From: Phytoactinopolyspora endophytica
Lineage (GTDB): Bacteria > Actinomycetota > Actinomycetes > Jiangellales > Jiangellaceae
DNA length: 6,164 nucleotides
NCBI RefSeq assembly: GCF_004138495.1
Contig: NZ_ML142859.1
Coordinates: forward strand, 107,012-113,175
Reading direction: 5' to 3'
In this document: one piece after another, positions 5,952-6,164 of the stretch
How the letters are laid out: each line of letters starts with the position of its first letter
Position numbering within the stretch: position 1 is the stretch's first letter
Program-made: the position numbers and the translations under genes
The notes under the pieces: model-generated
The model's input: the letters and a program-made list of their open reading frames with translations, nothing else
The model's database searches: none
What the model was told of the DNA's origin: nothing

Positions 5952-5981
5952 CATTAAATAGTTCAACGTTGAGGAGTCATC

Positions 5982-6164
5982 ATGGCGACCATGACCCACG
6001 AGGTCACCACCCCCGCCGCCGTTCCCGCCCCGGTCGCCGTCGAAGACCCGGCGCGGCTGTGGGGCCTGACCGCGCTGACCGCTCTCACTCCGATCGCGTG
6101 GGGAACCACCTACCTCGTCACCACCGAGTTCCTGCCTCCCGACCGTCCCTTGCTTTCCGGTGCG
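5982..6164 (+). CDS. EamA-family (drug/metabolite transporter) exporter, N-terminal part
   Basis: The first 61 residues are present and the gene runs off the right edge. The ATG at 5982 follows GAGGAG (5971-5976) with 5-nt spacing. After a polar, Ala/Pro-rich cytoplasmic leader (1-25) comes the first membrane helix, about residues 26-46, ending in T-P-I-A-W-G-T-T-Y-L. The W-G-x-x-Y/F motif and the following T-T-E-F-L-P-P-D-R-P-L-L-S-G-A are characteristic of the RhaT/YdcZ/EamA type, where a family member normally has ten helices in two EamA repeats. The likely role is efflux of a small metabolite or drug, controlled by the divergent MarR regulator. Codon use differs from the genes to its left: 51 of the 60 codons after the start end in G or C, as expected for a native high-GC actinomycete gene. 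Confidence 0.8.
   Translation, partial: MATMTHEVTTPAAVPAPVAVEDPARLWGLTALTALTPIAWGTTYLVTTEFLPPDRPLLSGA

Larger units (their letters stand above)
5905..5974. promoter_or_regulatory. Nested inverted repeats, probable MarR operator region
   Basis: Several dyads share nearly the same centre in the intergenic space: CGTTGAA (5905-5911) with TTCAACG (5962-5968); GACACTA (5918-5924) with TAGTGTC (5940-5946); and ATGTTTGA (5912-5919) with TCAACAT (5948-5954), the last with one extra base. In addition TCAACGTTGA (5963-5972) is a perfect 10-bp palindrome just ahead of the exporter's ribosome site, and CCTCAAC (5946-5952) is inverted against GTTGAGG (5968-5974). TTGA/TCAA-based palindromes are typical targets for MarR dimers. 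The arrangement suggests two or more dimer sites covering both promoters and the exporter leader. Binding by the adjacent regulator is inferred. Confidence 0.65.

Noticed and set aside
1..6164. Defence island, toxin-antitoxin or biosynthetic cluster
   Set aside because: No nuclease, toxin, NRPS/PKS, recombinase or paired small overlapping genes were found; the units are mostly separate and on alternating strands, so a joint system would be speculation.

Overview
The window looks like chromosomal DNA from a GC-rich actinomycete (Streptomycetaceae, Streptosporangiales or relatives; I cannot fix the genus). The evidence is the GC-rich codon use, several GTG starts, AGGAG-type ribosome sites, one apparently leaderless gene, and the protein families present. 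No rRNA, tRNA, CRISPR array, insertion sequence or phage gene was seen.

Left edge (1-684, + strand): the C-terminal end of a molybdopterin-dependent oxidoreductase overlaps by 4 nt a small helical, His/Glu-rich protein of unknown function. The two are almost certainly co-transcribed. Next comes a free-standing small P-loop kinase (771-1283, +). It converges on a class I SAM-dependent methyltransferase (1295-1925, -) whose reading frame is broken by one extra base near 1472; the last third of the protein lies intact in the neighbouring frame.

Middle (2022-4298, all - strand): two RibD C-terminal/dihydrofolate-reductase-like proteins of different subfamilies (3036-3632, then 2022-2840 downstream), preceded upstream by a HIT-family hydrolase (3867-4298). 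The gaps between them (195 and 234 nt) hold no gene I can defend, so this may not be one tight operon. The HIT gene has markedly lower GC at third codon positions than the gene at the right edge.

Right part (4503-6164): a secreted lipoprotein of unknown family (+) converges on a MarR-family repressor (5340-5891, -). The repressor is divergent from the start of an EamA-type drug/metabolite exporter (5982-6164+, cut by the window end). The 90-nt space between these two carries nested inverted repeats over two facing promoters, a classic autoregulated repressor/efflux pair.

Overall this is a patch of short, mostly independent transcription units encoding single-domain enzymes (kinase, methyltransferase, reductases, nucleotide hydrolase) plus a regulator/exporter pair. 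I do not see a coherent new multi-gene system. The points most worth a second look are the frameshifted methyltransferase, the operator architecture at 5905-5974, and the uncharacterised partner of the molybdoenzyme.
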